A stretch of 64,000 bases of DNA, taken from NCBI GenBank assembly GCA_963785755.1, contig CAWAXG010000037.1, positions 124,001-188,000 on the forward strand, in the 5' to 3' direction. Position 1 is the stretch's first letter. The number at the start of each line of letters is the position of its first letter. Shown here piece by piece: positions 54,541 through 63,994 of this stretch. The position numbers and the translations under genes are program-made. Source of the DNA: JACCXG01 sp963785755. Its GTDB lineage: Bacteria; Acidobacteriota; Vicinamibacteria; Vicinamibacterales; 2-12-FULL-66-21. The notes under the pieces are model-generated. The model did no database searches. It had not been told where the DNA came from and saw only the letters and a list, made by a program, of their open reading frames with translations.

Positions 54541-55797
54541 ATGACCATCGCCCTCGATCGCCGGGATTTCCTCAAGACCGCAGCGGGAACGCTCGCCTTG
54601 CTGTCGAGCGCACGCGGTCTGACCGCAGCTCAGACGCCTGCACAGGATGCTCCCGCTGGTCCGCCGGTTGCCTTCGGCGTCGTCGGCCTCGGTCCGTGGG
54701 GCCGCGATATTCTCGCGACGCTCGGCCGCATGAGCGCGGCGCGCGTGACGATGATCTGCGACACGTACGAGCCGTTTCTCAAGCGCGGCGCGTCCGCTGC
54801 GCCAGCGGCGACCAGCGTAACCGACTTCCGGCGCATGCTGGATTCTCCCGCCGTCGAAGCGGTCATCGTCGCGACACCCACACCAACCCACAAGGACATC
54901 GTGCTCGCCTGTCTCGAAGCGGGCAAACAGGTGTACTGCGAAGCGCCTCTGGCCGCCACGATCGAGGATGCGCGCGCTGTGGCGGACGCAGCCAGTCGGA
55001 GACCGAAGCAAGTGTTCCAGGCCGGCCTCCAGGGGCGCGCGAACTCGCTCTACCGCCACGTGTCGCAGTTCGTGAAGAGCGGCGTGCTGGGCGACGTGGC
55101 GTTCGTCAACGCGCAATGGAACAAGAAGGAGAGTTGGCGCCGCGTGGGCCCGACACCCGAGCGAGAGCGCGCGATCAACTGGCGCCTGCAGGAAGGATCA
55201 CCAGGAGTGATGGGCGAGGTGGCCATTCACCAGATCGATCTGGTGGCGCAGTACCTCGGCGTCTATCCGAGCGCCATTACGGGTTTCGGGTCGCTGGTCG
55301 CGTGGAAGGACGGCCGCCAGGTGCCTGACACGGTCCTGTGTCTCATGGACGTCGGGCGGACGCGGGTCAACTATCGAGCGACGCTCGCAAGCTCCTTCGG
55401 TGGGGCGTACTCGGTCTTCCAGGGCAGCAACAGCAGCCTCCTGATGAAAGAGAACCAGAGCTGGCTGGTCAAGGAGTCCGATTCGGTACTCCTGGGCTGG
55501 GAAGTCTACGCGCGCAAGGAAACTGTGCACGATGAGACCGGGATCGCAATGGTCGCCGACGCCACGAAGCTGCTTCAGGCCGGCAAGGAACCCGGCAAGG
55601 ACGGACCCGCGAGTCCGGAGAAACCGGCGCTCCTGCTGGCGCTCGAGAGTTTCGTTGCAAGCATTCGTCAGGGCCGGCCGTCCGTTTGCGGCGCGCGCGA
55701 GGGATTTCGGGCCACGGTCGCAGCACTCAAGGCCAACCAGGCGGTGCTGACGAGCGGGCGGATCGAGGTGGCACCCGCCGAGTACCAGCTCGGCTGA
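54541..55797 (+). CDS. Tat-exported Gfo/Idh/MocA oxidoreductase with altered EKP motif
   Basis: 418 residues. Tat signal DRRDFLKTAAGTLALL, then a Rossmann fold (AFGVVGLGPWGRDIL) and VEAVIVATPTPTHKDI. The usual EKP motif, whose Lys is normally catalytic, reads VYCEAPLAAT, so Lys is replaced by Ala. The middle region EVAIHQIDLVAQYLGVYPSA has the His/Asp of the sugar-binding site. Members oxidise or epimerise sugars with NAD(P). The Lys loss makes a canonical reaction doubtful. ATG 54541 is chosen for the Tat signal. Confidence 0.85.
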   Translation: MTIALDRRDFLKTAAGTLALLSSARGLTAAQTPAQDAPAGPPVAFGVVGLGPWGRDILATLGRMSAARVTMICDTYEPFLKRGASAAPAATSVTDFRRMLDSPAVEAVIVATPTPTHKDIVLACLEAGKQVYCEAPLAATIEDARAVADAASRRPKQVFQAGLQGRANSLYRHVSQFVKSGVLGDVAFVNAQWNKKESWRRVGPTPERERAINWRLQEGSPGVMGEVAIHQIDLVAQYLGVYPSAITGFGSLVAWKDGRQVPDTVLCLMDVGRTRVNYRATLASSFGGAYSVFQGSNSSLLMKENQSWLVKESDSVLLGWEVYARKETVHDETGIAMVADATKLLQAGKEPGKDGPASPEKPALLLALESFVASIRQGRPSVCGAREGFRATVAALKANQAVLTSGRIEVAPAEYQLG

Positions 55798-55828
55798 CTA
55801 CAGACGCATCGAAACATAGGAGCACGTC

Positions 55829-57148
55829 ATGAGCGATCAGAAACCGGACGGCGTCTCGCGGCGGGACTTCATGAAAAGTACGGTTGGAACGACCACGCTG
55901 GCGGTCGCGGGATCGCTCGTCACGACGCACGCGTTCCAGGCTCCGGCCATCAACCCGCGGATCATTGGCGCCAACGATCGTATTCACCTTGGCATGATCG
56001 GCATCAACACGATGGGGGGCCGCCACCTGCGCAATCTGGTCGGCGAAGAGATGACCGGCGACAACGTCGACGTGATTGCGGTGTGCGACGTGTGGGAGAC
56101 GGCGCGCCGCAAGGCGCAGGTGACCGCCAAATGCCCGGAGAGTCAGGCGTACACCGACTATCGCAAGCTGCTCGACAACAAGGACGTCGACGCCGTCGTC
56201 GTGGCCACACCCGATCACTGGCACGGCGCGATGGGCGTCGATGCGCTCGTGGCGGGCAAGCACGTGTACATCGAGAAGCCGATGACACGGCGGCTCGACG
56301 AAGCGTTTGCGATTCAGGACGCGGCCAAACGGGCGCGGCGCCTCGTCCAGGTCGGCGCCCACGGATGCAGCGATCCGAAGTGGCTGAAGGCTCGCGAGAT
56401 TATCAGCGGCGGGTCTCTCGGCCGCCTGCTCTGGGCGCAGGGCAGCTACTGCCGGAACAACCCGAAGGGTGAGTGGAACTATACGCTCGATCCAGAAGCG
56501 AACGAGCGGACCGTGGACTGGAAGACATGGCTCGGTCCCACGGCGAAACGCCCATGGAGCGCGGAGCGGTTCTTCCGCTGGCGGAAGTACTGGGACTACG
56601 GCACCGGAATCATCGGCGACCTGTGGCCTCACCGGCTCTATCCGTTGATGCTGGCGATGGATCTCAAGGAGTTCCCCCGGTCGGTCAGTTGCCTGGGAGG
56701 CGATCTGTGCAACACCGACGCCGGGCCGGGAGCGGACGGTAAGCCGTACGGAGAGCGGCGCGAGGTGGCGGACACCACGATGATGATGGTCGAGTTTCCG
56801 AGCGGCGTGATGATCTTCCTGGCGGGCGCCACGAGCAACGAGCACGGCATCGAGGACGTGATTCGCGGGCAGCGCGGCAATCTCACTCTGGGCGGCGCTC
56901 GCCTCGAGGTGACGCCAGAACGACCCTATGTCGACGAGCTCGAGGCCGGCGATCGCACGCCGCCTGACGCCGGCGAAACTCACGTCAAACACATGCGGAA
57001 TTTCCTCCAGAGCATGCGGAGCAGCACGCCGCCCAATTGCAGCGAAGATCTCGGAGTCCGCGTGCAGGCCGTCGTGTCGATGGCCGAAGCGGCCTACCGG
57101 CAGAAGTCTCTGGTCCGTTTCGACGAAAGGACGAGGAAGCTCACCTGA
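55829..57148 (+). CDS. Tat-exported Gfo/Idh/MocA oxidoreductase
   Basis: 439 residues. Tat signal SRRDFMKSTVGTTTLAVAG, Rossmann start HLGMIGINTMGGRHL, VDAVVVATPDHWHGAMG and intact EKP motif HVYIEKPMTRRL. The C-terminal domain has WDYGTGIIGDLWPHRLYPLM with the conserved His. It is 31 bases downstream of the first oxidoreductase and 2 bases before the ApbE-like gene, so the three are probably one operon for periplasmic sugar or polyol modification. Confidence 0.9.
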   Translation: MSDQKPDGVSRRDFMKSTVGTTTLAVAGSLVTTHAFQAPAINPRIIGANDRIHLGMIGINTMGGRHLRNLVGEEMTGDNVDVIAVCDVWETARRKAQVTAKCPESQAYTDYRKLLDNKDVDAVVVATPDHWHGAMGVDALVAGKHVYIEKPMTRRLDEAFAIQDAAKRARRLVQVGAHGCSDPKWLKAREIISGGSLGRLLWAQGSYCRNNPKGEWNYTLDPEANERTVDWKTWLGPTAKRPWSAERFFRWRKYWDYGTGIIGDLWPHRLYPLMLAMDLKEFPRSVSCLGGDLCNTDAGPGADGKPYGERREVADTTMMMVEFPSGVMIFLAGATSNEHGIEDVIRGQRGNLTLGGARLEVTPERPYVDELEAGDRTPPDAGETHVKHMRNFLQSMRSSTPPNCSEDLGVRVQAVVSMAEAAYRQKSLVRFDERTRKLT

Positions 57149-57150
57149 CC

Positions 57151-58039
57151 GTGTCTCTCTGTGTTCCGTCCGCGCCCGTTCTGCTCGCCCTCGAGGCCAT
57201 GGGCACCCGGTTCGAGCTGGTGCTCGGGCCGGGCGACCCCGTGCGGCTGCGCGGCGCCGGCGAAGAAGCGCTCGCCGAAATCGCGCGGCTCGACCGGCAG
57301 TTGAGCGCGTATCGTCCGTCGAGCGACGTCTCCTGGATCAACGCGCGGGCGAGCCAGACGCCCGTCAAAGTCGAGCCAGGGCTCTTCGCATTGCTCGAAC
57401 GATGTCAGGCCTTCTCCAGCGCGACCGAGGGAGCGTTCGACATCACCGTCGGACCCCTCATGCGGGCGTGGGGCTTCGTCAACGGCAAAGGGAGTCTTCC
57501 CGACCGCTCGGCGCGCCGTCATGCCGAATCACGTGTCGGCTGGAGGCATCTGCATCTCGACCCGATTGCCAGCACGGTGCGTTTCGGCCGCCGCGACATG
57601 CGCATCGATCTTGGGGCGGTGGGAAAGGGCCATGCGGTGGACGCCGCCATCGAAGTCCTGCGAGGCCTCGGCATCACGTCCGCGCTTCTGCACGGCGGCA
57701 CGAGCAGCGTTCACGCGCTGGGCGCACCCCCCGACGAGACCGCCTGGCGCATCGCCTGGAATCCAGATGCAGGGGCTGCGCGCACGTTCGAGCTGCGAGA
57801 TGGGGCGCTATCCGTCTCGGCCGTGCACGGCAAGGCCTTCGAGGCGGAGGGGCGGGTGTATGGCCACGTGATGGATCCCCGCACCGGCGCGCCGACCACG
57901 GCCGCTCGTGCCGTGGCGGTGGTGGGAAATGCGTCGCTCGAATGCGACGCACTTTCGACCGCTCTGCTCGTGCTCGGTGCGGATTGGCTCGCCGAATTCG
58001 GTCATCAGCTTCCCGCACGTCCAGGCCGTCGTCGTCTGA
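57151..58039 (+). CDS. apbE: FAD:protein FMN transferase (ApbE), frame changed near the end
   Basis: Attaches FMN covalently to target proteins in the periplasm. LEAMGTRFELVLG, DRQLSAYRPSSDVSWIN, ATEGAFDITVGPLM, DLGAVGKGHAVDAAIEV and HGGTSSVHALG are the ApbE motifs, and the Mg-binding DALSTALLVLG is present. The frame as read runs on to 58353, inside the next gene. Dropping one base near 58003 instead gives FPHVQAVVV and a stop at 58039, a normal ApbE end. GTG 57151 is the start. No signal peptide is seen, and the usual flavoprotein target is not obvious in the window. Confidence 0.85.
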
Positions 58040-58094
58040 GACAGGCCCTGCTTTCGGCTCAATCCTCGCGCCGGGGCCACCGGCGGCCATCCCG

Positions 58095-59216
58095 CTACCA
58101 TCCCGTGAAGAACCCGCCGTCGAACCAGTCCCACAGCAAGTACACCATCACGGTGCTCGACCGGTTCTGTCGATCCGTCACAGGAATCCGTAGGCCGCCA
58201 TTGACTCTGATGTGCTGCCGCGCGTTGAGCGTGACCTGCATCTGCGGGACGATGTCCCAGTCGATGGCGGCGCCGCTCGCAAGCGGCCGGACGCCCAGGA
58301 TCTCCAGCATCGGCGAAAACGTTCGTCCGAATTCCCCCTGCCTGAAGCTCTGACCGACCGCGGCCCGCCAGAACGCTTCGCTGTCGTGCTCGTCCGACGC
58401 GGGAATCTCGAATCCGGCTTGAGCCTGAATGAAGCTGTCGCGCGGCAGGATCTGTCCGAACGTCGCGAACGGTTCGAACACGGTGATCCCCTTCCCGAGA
58501 CCGCGGCTCTCGCTGCCCGTCGGCAGCAGCACCTCTCCCGACACACTGAAGATGCGCCCACCGCGCAGGTTGTGATGGAGCGTTCGCTTGTATCCGAGGG
58601 CCATGTCGCCAACACCGCCCGCCCAGGCGCCCGACAGCTGCTCGGCCGACGCGATCGGAATCGAGACTTCCACCTGATTCAACGCGCCGATGCGTCGTTC
58701 GTAGATGAATTTGCTGACGACTTGACCGACATCGCCGGTAGTCGTGGAGGTGGAGACGACGATTTCGTCCTCGGGAAACGCCTTGCCGGTGACGAGCGGG
58801 CGGGGCAGGTTGAGCTCGCCACGGGGCCAGCGCTCGTCACGACAGAACGTCCGAAGGTGGCTGACCGCGAGCTCCAATTCGTTCAGGGTGAACTCGCCGG
58901 CCCAGGCCCGCATCAGTGGTGAAAACCCCCGCGTCGGCCCGCCGCTGTGCGCCACCGCAATCCAATCGGCATCGGGTTCCCGCGCGGCGAAGTTGCAGTC
59001 AGCGAAGTCGGGAAGCGCGACGATCTTGGTCAGCTCGATGTTCGCCATGCCTCGGCCGTCGGGTCCGTGGCACGCGATGCAGGTCGACTCGTAGACCTCT
59101 CGTCCGCTGCGTTCGCGACCGGCTCCGCCCGGCGCTGGACCGGCCGATGCGGAGGAGAGCAGCACCGACGGCACCAGCAACAGCGACCACGACAACCACA
59201 GTCGGACGCGCGACAT
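58095..59216 (-). CDS. Cytochrome c fused to an outer-membrane beta-barrel-like domain
   Basis: 373 residues. Signal peptide (LSWSLLLVPSVLLSSASAG), a monohaem cytochrome c domain with CIACHGPDGRGM (about residues 49-60) and a distal Met in SPLMRAW. Then about 240 residues of alternating beta strands (ERRIGALNQVEVSIPIA, GDMALGYKRTLHHNL, GEVLLPTGSESRG), ending in aromatic-rich VYLLWDWFDGGFFTGW like outer-membrane barrel proteins. Start ATG 59216; GTG 59228 is possible. The combination of a periplasmic haem with a small barrel is unusual. I know no characterised homologue. Confidence 0.7.
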   Translation of the reverse strand: MSRVRLWLSWSLLLVPSVLLSSASAGPAPGGAGRERSGREVYESTCIACHGPDGRGMANIELTKIVALPDFADCNFAAREPDADWIAVAHSGGPTRGFSPLMRAWAGEFTLNELELAVSHLRTFCRDERWPRGELNLPRPLVTGKAFPEDEIVVSTSTTTGDVGQVVSKFIYERRIGALNQVEVSIPIASAEQLSGAWAGGVGDMALGYKRTLHHNLRGGRIFSVSGEVLLPTGSESRGLGKGITVFEPFATFGQILPRDSFIQAQAGFEIPASDEHDSEAFWRAAVGQSFRQGEFGRTFSPMLEILGVRPLASGAAIDWDIVPQMQVTLNARQHIRVNGGLRIPVTDRQNRSSTVMVYLLWDWFDGGFFTGW

Positions 59217-59483
59217 GGTCCACCTCACGAGGGCCAGTGGGGCAAGACGCGTGCCCCCGGTCGCCAGCCATCACCGCGCGATAGTCCGGAAGATTCTCGT
59301 GGAATCAGCACGGCCGGGTGCGCGACTCGCCAGGGCCGCGGGGTTTTTCACCGACCGGTGGGGAAACTTCCCGGGCATCCTGGTCTGCGGGAATCGATCG
59401 GACACAGCACCGGGGATGCGGAATCATGAGGCCCTCCTCACCGGACGAACCGCAAGCAGCGTCTGCATGGATACAGCAGGGCG

Positions 59484-60098
59484 TCAGGTCGTAAACGCGC
59501 CCGGCAGAAAGTCCACAATCAGATCCGCATGGTGATCCCACAGCACCAGCGAACGCCCGATGATGCGGTACTGCAGTTCCGCCGGCAGTGGCGGGAGCGC
59601 ATACAGGAGTTGCGACGGTACGAAACCGAACGAGATGTGCTCCGGCCATGGCATGTTGACGCGGAGCGCGACAGCGGGCGTCGGAACGCCCTGTTCGTCC
59701 TCTGCGAGCTCCGCGAGAATCGCCGCCCATTCCTCGGGCGGGAGACAGGTCGCGATGCGCCGTCGAATCATCCGCGCCACCTCCGCGGTGATGATGTCTC
59801 CCTGCGCGGCGTGCTGCCGCGCCAGCACGATCCGTCTCGTAAGCATCTGCATGTTGATGCGGATCTCGTCCATGTTCGTGGTGGTCCGAAGCGGCGGCAA
59901 CGGTCCTTCCAACAGACGATGCAACGCGACGTAGTCGTTCACACGGTCCTGAAAGACCTTGGTCGCGAGCAGATCCTGCGTGATGGGGTACATCTGGCTC
60001 TCAGTGGCAGGCACGGTCGAGCTCTGGGCAGCGGCCGTGACGCCTGCGCCGAGTACCACGATTAAGATCCCTAAATGTTTTCTTAGAGTCGCGCCCAT
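59484..60098 (-). CDS. Secreted hypothetical protein
   Basis: 204 residues: signal peptide (LGILIVVLGAGVTAAAQ), then a helical charged region (QDLLATKVFQDRVNDYVALH, RLLEGPLPPL) and RRIATCLPPEEWAAILAELA. The start ATG 60098 has an AGGAGGG box. The function is not recognised. It lies downstream of a sigma-54-like element and beside the cytochrome-barrel gene. Confidence 0.65.
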   Translation of the reverse strand: MGATLRKHLGILIVVLGAGVTAAAQSSTVPATESQMYPITQDLLATKVFQDRVNDYVALHRLLEGPLPPLRTTTNMDEIRINMQMLTRRIVLARQHAAQGDIITAEVARMIRRRIATCLPPEEWAAILAELAEDEQGVPTPAVALRVNMPWPEHISFGFVPSQLLYALPPLPAELQYRIIGRSLVLWDHHADLIVDFLPGAFTT

Positions 60099-60125
60099 GG
60101 CGTCCCTCCTTATGACACCAGTCAG

Positions 60126-60141
60126 TGCAAAACGATGGCCG
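60126..60141 (-). promoter_or_regulatory. Possible sigma-54 (-24/-12) promoter
   Basis: On the minus strand CGGCCATCGTTTTGCA shows GG and GC 10 bases apart with TTGCA at -12, about 28 bases before ATG 60098. The -24 half deviates from TGGCAC. The window encodes an NtrC-type activator. Confidence 0.3.
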
Positions 60142-60414
60142 CGCGGCGCCTGTCGCCCTGGCCGGGTCGAGCACGTCTGGCGGCAATTCTCTCCAGATTC
60201 AACGCGAAACGGCGGCAAGGACGGTCTTGCGCCGGCGCTCGCGGGCGCGTGCCGCTCCTGGTGGGAACTCTTGCGGGTCGTTGCGGGATAGTCCGCAGGG
60301 ATGACAGCGGGCCGAGGACGGACGAAACGGCTTCGGCCGCGATGCGGCCACGGCTGCCGTGAGTCGTGCCAAGCGCGACCGCGTGCGGGACGCTTCGCAC
60401 GCGATCGCAGTGCT
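60142..60414. other. Gene-free stretch
   Basis: About 270 bases between the secreted-protein promoter and a UspA remnant. Only short overlapping frames, nothing recognised. Confidence 0.4.
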
Positions 60415-60507
60415 TTATCGCGCGTCGGGACGGTCGTGCTCCCGGACCGGGCACGTGGCGCGCCTCACGACGTGCTCTGTAGTCGACCCGAATACGGCCG
60501 GCCTCCA
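60415..60507 (-). pseudogene. UspA C-terminal remnant
   Basis: The minus-strand frame PAVFGSTTEHVVRRATCPVR ending at TAA 60415 is nearly identical to the end of the second UspA domain in the intact gene at 61697 (VFGSTTEHIVRRATCPV). About 30 residues remain, so this is the tail of a lost paralogue. Confidence 0.75.
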
Positions 60508-60542
60508 TCGACGCTGTTGCTACGAACAGTTCGCTCTGTGCG

Positions 60543-61664
60543 TTACCGTGCCGGGTGCGCCAGAGTCTCGGCCCTGTCGCGTGCCTGCTCCGTTCGGTCG
60601 GCTGCTGGGATCGGGTAGAGCGCCACTTTCATCACCCCATCGCCCTGCCTGCTGAACAGGTCGTACGCTTCTTTGATGTCCTCGAGTGCGAACCGATGCG
60701 TGATGAGCGGCCTCAGGTCCATCCGTCGTTCGGATACCAGGGCCATCAGCCGGCGCATTCGATCCTTGCCGCCTGGACACAGGGTGGTCACGATCCGTTG
60801 GTCGGCAAGACCGGCATAGAGCGCCTCGTAAGGCGCCACGAGCTTGCCGGAATACACGCCGAGGCTCGAGAGCACCCCTCCAGGCCTGATCGATCGCAGC
60901 GCGGACTCGAACGTCTCCTGGCGCCCGAGGGCCTCGATCGCCACGTCCACGCCGCGGCCGCCGGTCAGTTCCTTCAGCCGCTTCACCACATCCTGCGAAC
61001 CGGGGTCGAGGGTCATCGAAGCCCCGAATCGGCGGGACATCTCGCGACGTGCGGCAACCGGATCCACGCCGACGATTAGTGACGCACCCCGCAGCCGTGC
61101 ACCCAGCGTCGCGCACAGACCGATGGGACCTTGGGCGAAGACTGCCACCGCATCGCCGACGCGGATATTGCCGCTCTCGGCGCCCGAGATGCCGGTTGAC
61201 GCGATGTCGGGCAGCATGAGGACGTCTTCATCGGTGAGCGCGTCGGGAACGATCGCGAGGTTGGCGCGTGCATGCGGAACCAGCAGATACTCGGCCCAGG
61301 CGCCGTTGATGGTGTTGCCGAAGCGCCAGCCGCCAAGCGCTCCGCCGCACTGCGAATGGGCGGCGTTCAAGCAGTAGAAACACTGGCCGCACGGCGTGAT
61401 CGCGCCCACGATCACCCGCTGCCCGATCCTGTACTCGTCTTCCAGACCTTCGCCGAGCTCCTCGATGATCCCGACGGGCTCATGCCCGAGGATCAGGCCC
61501 GGCCGGACTGGGTATTCACCCTTGACGATGTGAACATCGGTACCGCAGATGGTCGTGGCCGTGATCCGGATGACGGCTTCGCCAGGCCTGGGCCTGGGCT
61601 TCGGGACCTCCTCCAGCCGCAGATCATCGATTCCCCGAAACGCGACCGCTCGCATCGTGTCCAT
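60543..61664 (-). CDS. Zinc-dependent alcohol dehydrogenase (MDR family)
   Basis: 373 residues. Catalytic zinc ligands in TICGTDVH and GHEPVG, the structural-zinc Cys set in PCGQCFYCLNAAHSQC and the nucleotide fold AVFAQGPIGLCATLGARL. The pattern resembles NADP-dependent isopropanol dehydrogenase/threonine dehydrogenase-type enzymes. Cytoplasmic. ATG 61664 has GGAGG upstream (61655 alternative). It follows UspA in the same direction, with a gap of 32 bases, and may share its transcript. Confidence 0.93.
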   Translation of the reverse strand: MDTMRAVAFRGIDDLRLEEVPKPRPRPGEAVIRITATTICGTDVHIVKGEYPVRPGLILGHEPVGIIEELGEGLEDEYRIGQRVIVGAITPCGQCFYCLNAAHSQCGGALGGWRFGNTINGAWAEYLLVPHARANLAIVPDALTDEDVLMLPDIASTGISGAESGNIRVGDAVAVFAQGPIGLCATLGARLRGASLIVGVDPVAARREMSRRFGASMTLDPGSQDVVKRLKELTGGRGVDVAIEALGRQETFESALRSIRPGGVLSSLGVYSGKLVAPYEALYAGLADQRIVTTLCPGGKDRMRRLMALVSERRMDLRPLITHRFALEDIKEAYDLFSRQGDGVMKVALYPIPAADRTEQARDRAETLAHPAR

Positions 61665-61696
61665 AACGCCTCCGCACCATCGAAAAGTGACCGTGA

Positions 61697-62704
61697 TCAA
61701 CCCTCAACAACGCAACTGCGCACTTCGGCCGGATCGATCTGCGATGCGCGGTGCGCGGGCACCCAGCCTGCCTGGCCAGGATGGTCAGCGGCGCGCACGG
61801 TCAGAACCGGGCACGTCGCTCGCCGGACGATGTGCTCGGTCGTCGAGCCGAACACCAGACGGTCCAGCGCGTTTCGGCCGTGCACGCCGAGCACGATCAA
61901 GTCGTTCTGCCGTTCCGCGGCGACGCGAAGAATCTCGGCGTACGGCTTGCCGGTGGTGAGGACATCATCGGTGTCGCAGTCGATCCGGATCGATTCAGGT
62001 ACCACGGTGCGAAGCTTTGCTCTGGCCTTTTTCTCCAGGTCCGCGTGATAGGCGGAGACATCGAACGACGTCCCGACGATCGGGTCATGGGCGACCGGGA
62101 AGGGCTCGATGACATGCATGATCGTCAGCCGGGCAGCCCCCTGCTGCGAAAGTGATGCGGCATACTGCAACGCGACCTCGGAGCCGCCGGAGAAATCTGT
62201 CGCATACAAGATCCGCCGGAAGGGAACCCCACTCACCGGGAACACGTCAGGCGCGTGCGGTGGAACGGTCACCACCGGTATCTGTGACGTGCGTAGCACT
62301 TTCTCCGCGACCGACCCGAGCATCAGCCGCTCGAATCCGGAGCGGCCGTGGGTGCCAATCACCACGAGATCGGCGGCCGCTCTCTCGGCCTGGAGGACGA
62401 TTTCCTTGTGCACCGACGGCGCTTCGACCACGTGGTATTCGATCGGTGTGCCGCTCCAGTGTTCGAGGCCGAGAAATCGCGGAATCTCGGACAGCATCTG
62501 TTCGCGTTCCACCGGGTGCAGGCGGAAGGCGCCAGGGCCTTCGGGGCCGAACGGGACCGCCGCCACGGCAGTCGCGGCAGGGACGACGTGCAGGACCGAG
62601 ATCTTCGCGTCGTAGCACCTGGCGATGCCGACCGCCCGGTCGAAGGCGTGACGTGAGCACTCCGACAGGTCCACGGGGCACAGGATATGTTTGATGTGAA
62701 TCAT
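61697..62704 (-). CDS. Tandem universal stress protein (two UspA domains)
   Basis: 335 residues with two UspA domains (about 1-150 and 165-315). Each has an ATP-loop: GTHGRSGFERLMLGSVAEKV and GVHGRNALDRLVFGSTTEHI, both with the G-2x-G-9x-G pattern. N-termini are HILCPVDLSECSRHA and RILYATDFSGGSEVA. ATG 62704 has GGAGG upstream and overlaps the antiporter stop. USPs of this type are induced by starvation and redox stress. Confidence 0.95.
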   Translation of the reverse strand: MIHIKHILCPVDLSECSRHAFDRAVGIARCYDAKISVLHVVPAATAVAAVPFGPEGPGAFRLHPVEREQMLSEIPRFLGLEHWSGTPIEYHVVEAPSVHKEIVLQAERAAADLVVIGTHGRSGFERLMLGSVAEKVLRTSQIPVVTVPPHAPDVFPVSGVPFRRILYATDFSGGSEVALQYAASLSQQGAARLTIMHVIEPFPVAHDPIVGTSFDVSAYHADLEKKARAKLRTVVPESIRIDCDTDDVLTTGKPYAEILRVAAERQNDLIVLGVHGRNALDRLVFGSTTEHIVRRATCPVLTVRAADHPGQAGWVPAHRASQIDPAEVRSCVVEG

Positions 62705-63994
62705 GATGACCTCCGTCCGCAACCCTCATCCGGGTTCAACGAGCGAACCTTCCAGTCCGCAGTAATCCAGCCGCGCCCGACGGCCAGGAATGCGCCACCG
62801 AGACTCACCAGCGCGCCCATCTTCACCGCCGAGAGCGTCGGTCCAGGACCCAGTGAAGCGGTCGCAAAGAACAAGGCCCCCGTGAAGCCGATTGTGGTGA
62901 CGAAGCCGAGCACCGTCAGCTCACGCCAGCCGACGCGGTGGGGCAGATGCAGCCCAAGCGCGAGCGCCAGACCTACTCCGACGAACAGACCGACTGGCTT
63001 GGCCATCAGCGTCGTGATCGGGAGGCTGAGCGTGCCCCAGTCCAACGCCTTCAACGGCACGCCGGCGTTCACGAGACCGAAGAGGAACAGCGCCACTTGC
63101 GCCGGGTGCCGGCACCACAATTCGAAGCGGCTCAGCGTATCGTGGGCGGTCGGCGCGGCCTCGACGAAGAACCCCGGGTCCCGGCGTGCATGCGGGAGAA
63201 ACGGTACGACCGGCACGAGGGCCAGCGCAGGTTCGAACCCCCCGAAGTAGAACGCGCACCACGAGAGTCCACCGCCGACCAGCAGGTAAGGCCAGAAGCT
63301 CCGCACCCGTGCACGCCGGAGCGCAACGACCGTCCCTATCGCAGCCAGCATGAGGATCGCGACGGTCTTCACTCGCAGCTCTCCCGCCGGACTGGCAACC
63401 GCCAGCGCGAGGACTCCGAGCGCGTTGGCACAGATGGCGAGCAGGATGAAGAACGGGATGACGGGATGTCTGCCGAAGATCACCCGGGCAATGAAATAGC
63501 CGAAGGCGAGATCGATCGCAAAAACAACCGGCCACCCCTCACGCGACCCGGGGCTCGTCGAAGAGCGGCACCACGAACGCATAGGCGATCGCCGGAAGAA
63601 CGGTCAGACCCATCGCGGCGACAAAGGGCAGCGTGGCGCGCCGCCAGGGATGCAGCACGCCGCCCGGTGCGGTGGCCTCGGCGACTTCCTTCATGGCGAG
63701 GCCGAAGAACAGCACCATCAGCACGTCGTTGACGAGAAATTGGAGGCTGAACGTCGTCCGGAAGTAGCTTTCCGGCGCCGTGTTCGCCCAGATCAGCGCA
63801 ATCGCCGCGCCTATCGGCAACAGCAGGAGATACTCGGTGGCGAAGTGCCAAAGCCAGGGCAACCTGGGTCGCGCGGTATGCCTTTGGTGATGCGACTCTG
63901 CCGGGCGGCGTCGTGGATGCGGGGCGCCTGCCCGCTCGCTGCCGCCATCGTGGAACCGCGCGACTGAACTCTGCCGGGAAGTGACCATAGCCAT
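62701..63994 (-). pseudogene. nhaA: NhaA-like sodium/proton antiporter, one-base frameshift, paired Asp replaced
   Basis: Inner-membrane antiporter of about 430 residues with ALIWANTAPESYF, FLVNDVLMVLFFGLAMKEV and GFVTTIGFTGALFFA in the expected order. The frame breaks at a C4 run near 63545 (LFDEP then GSREGWPVVFAIDLAFGYF). In the helix where NhaA has the ion-binding Asp-Asp pair (LAIIDDLGA), this protein reads LLAICANALGVLAL, so both Asp residues are absent, though the earlier Asp in AIDLAF is kept. Whether it exchanges Na+/H+ is therefore uncertain. ATG 63994 is the start. It overlaps UspA by 4 bases. Confidence 0.82.
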
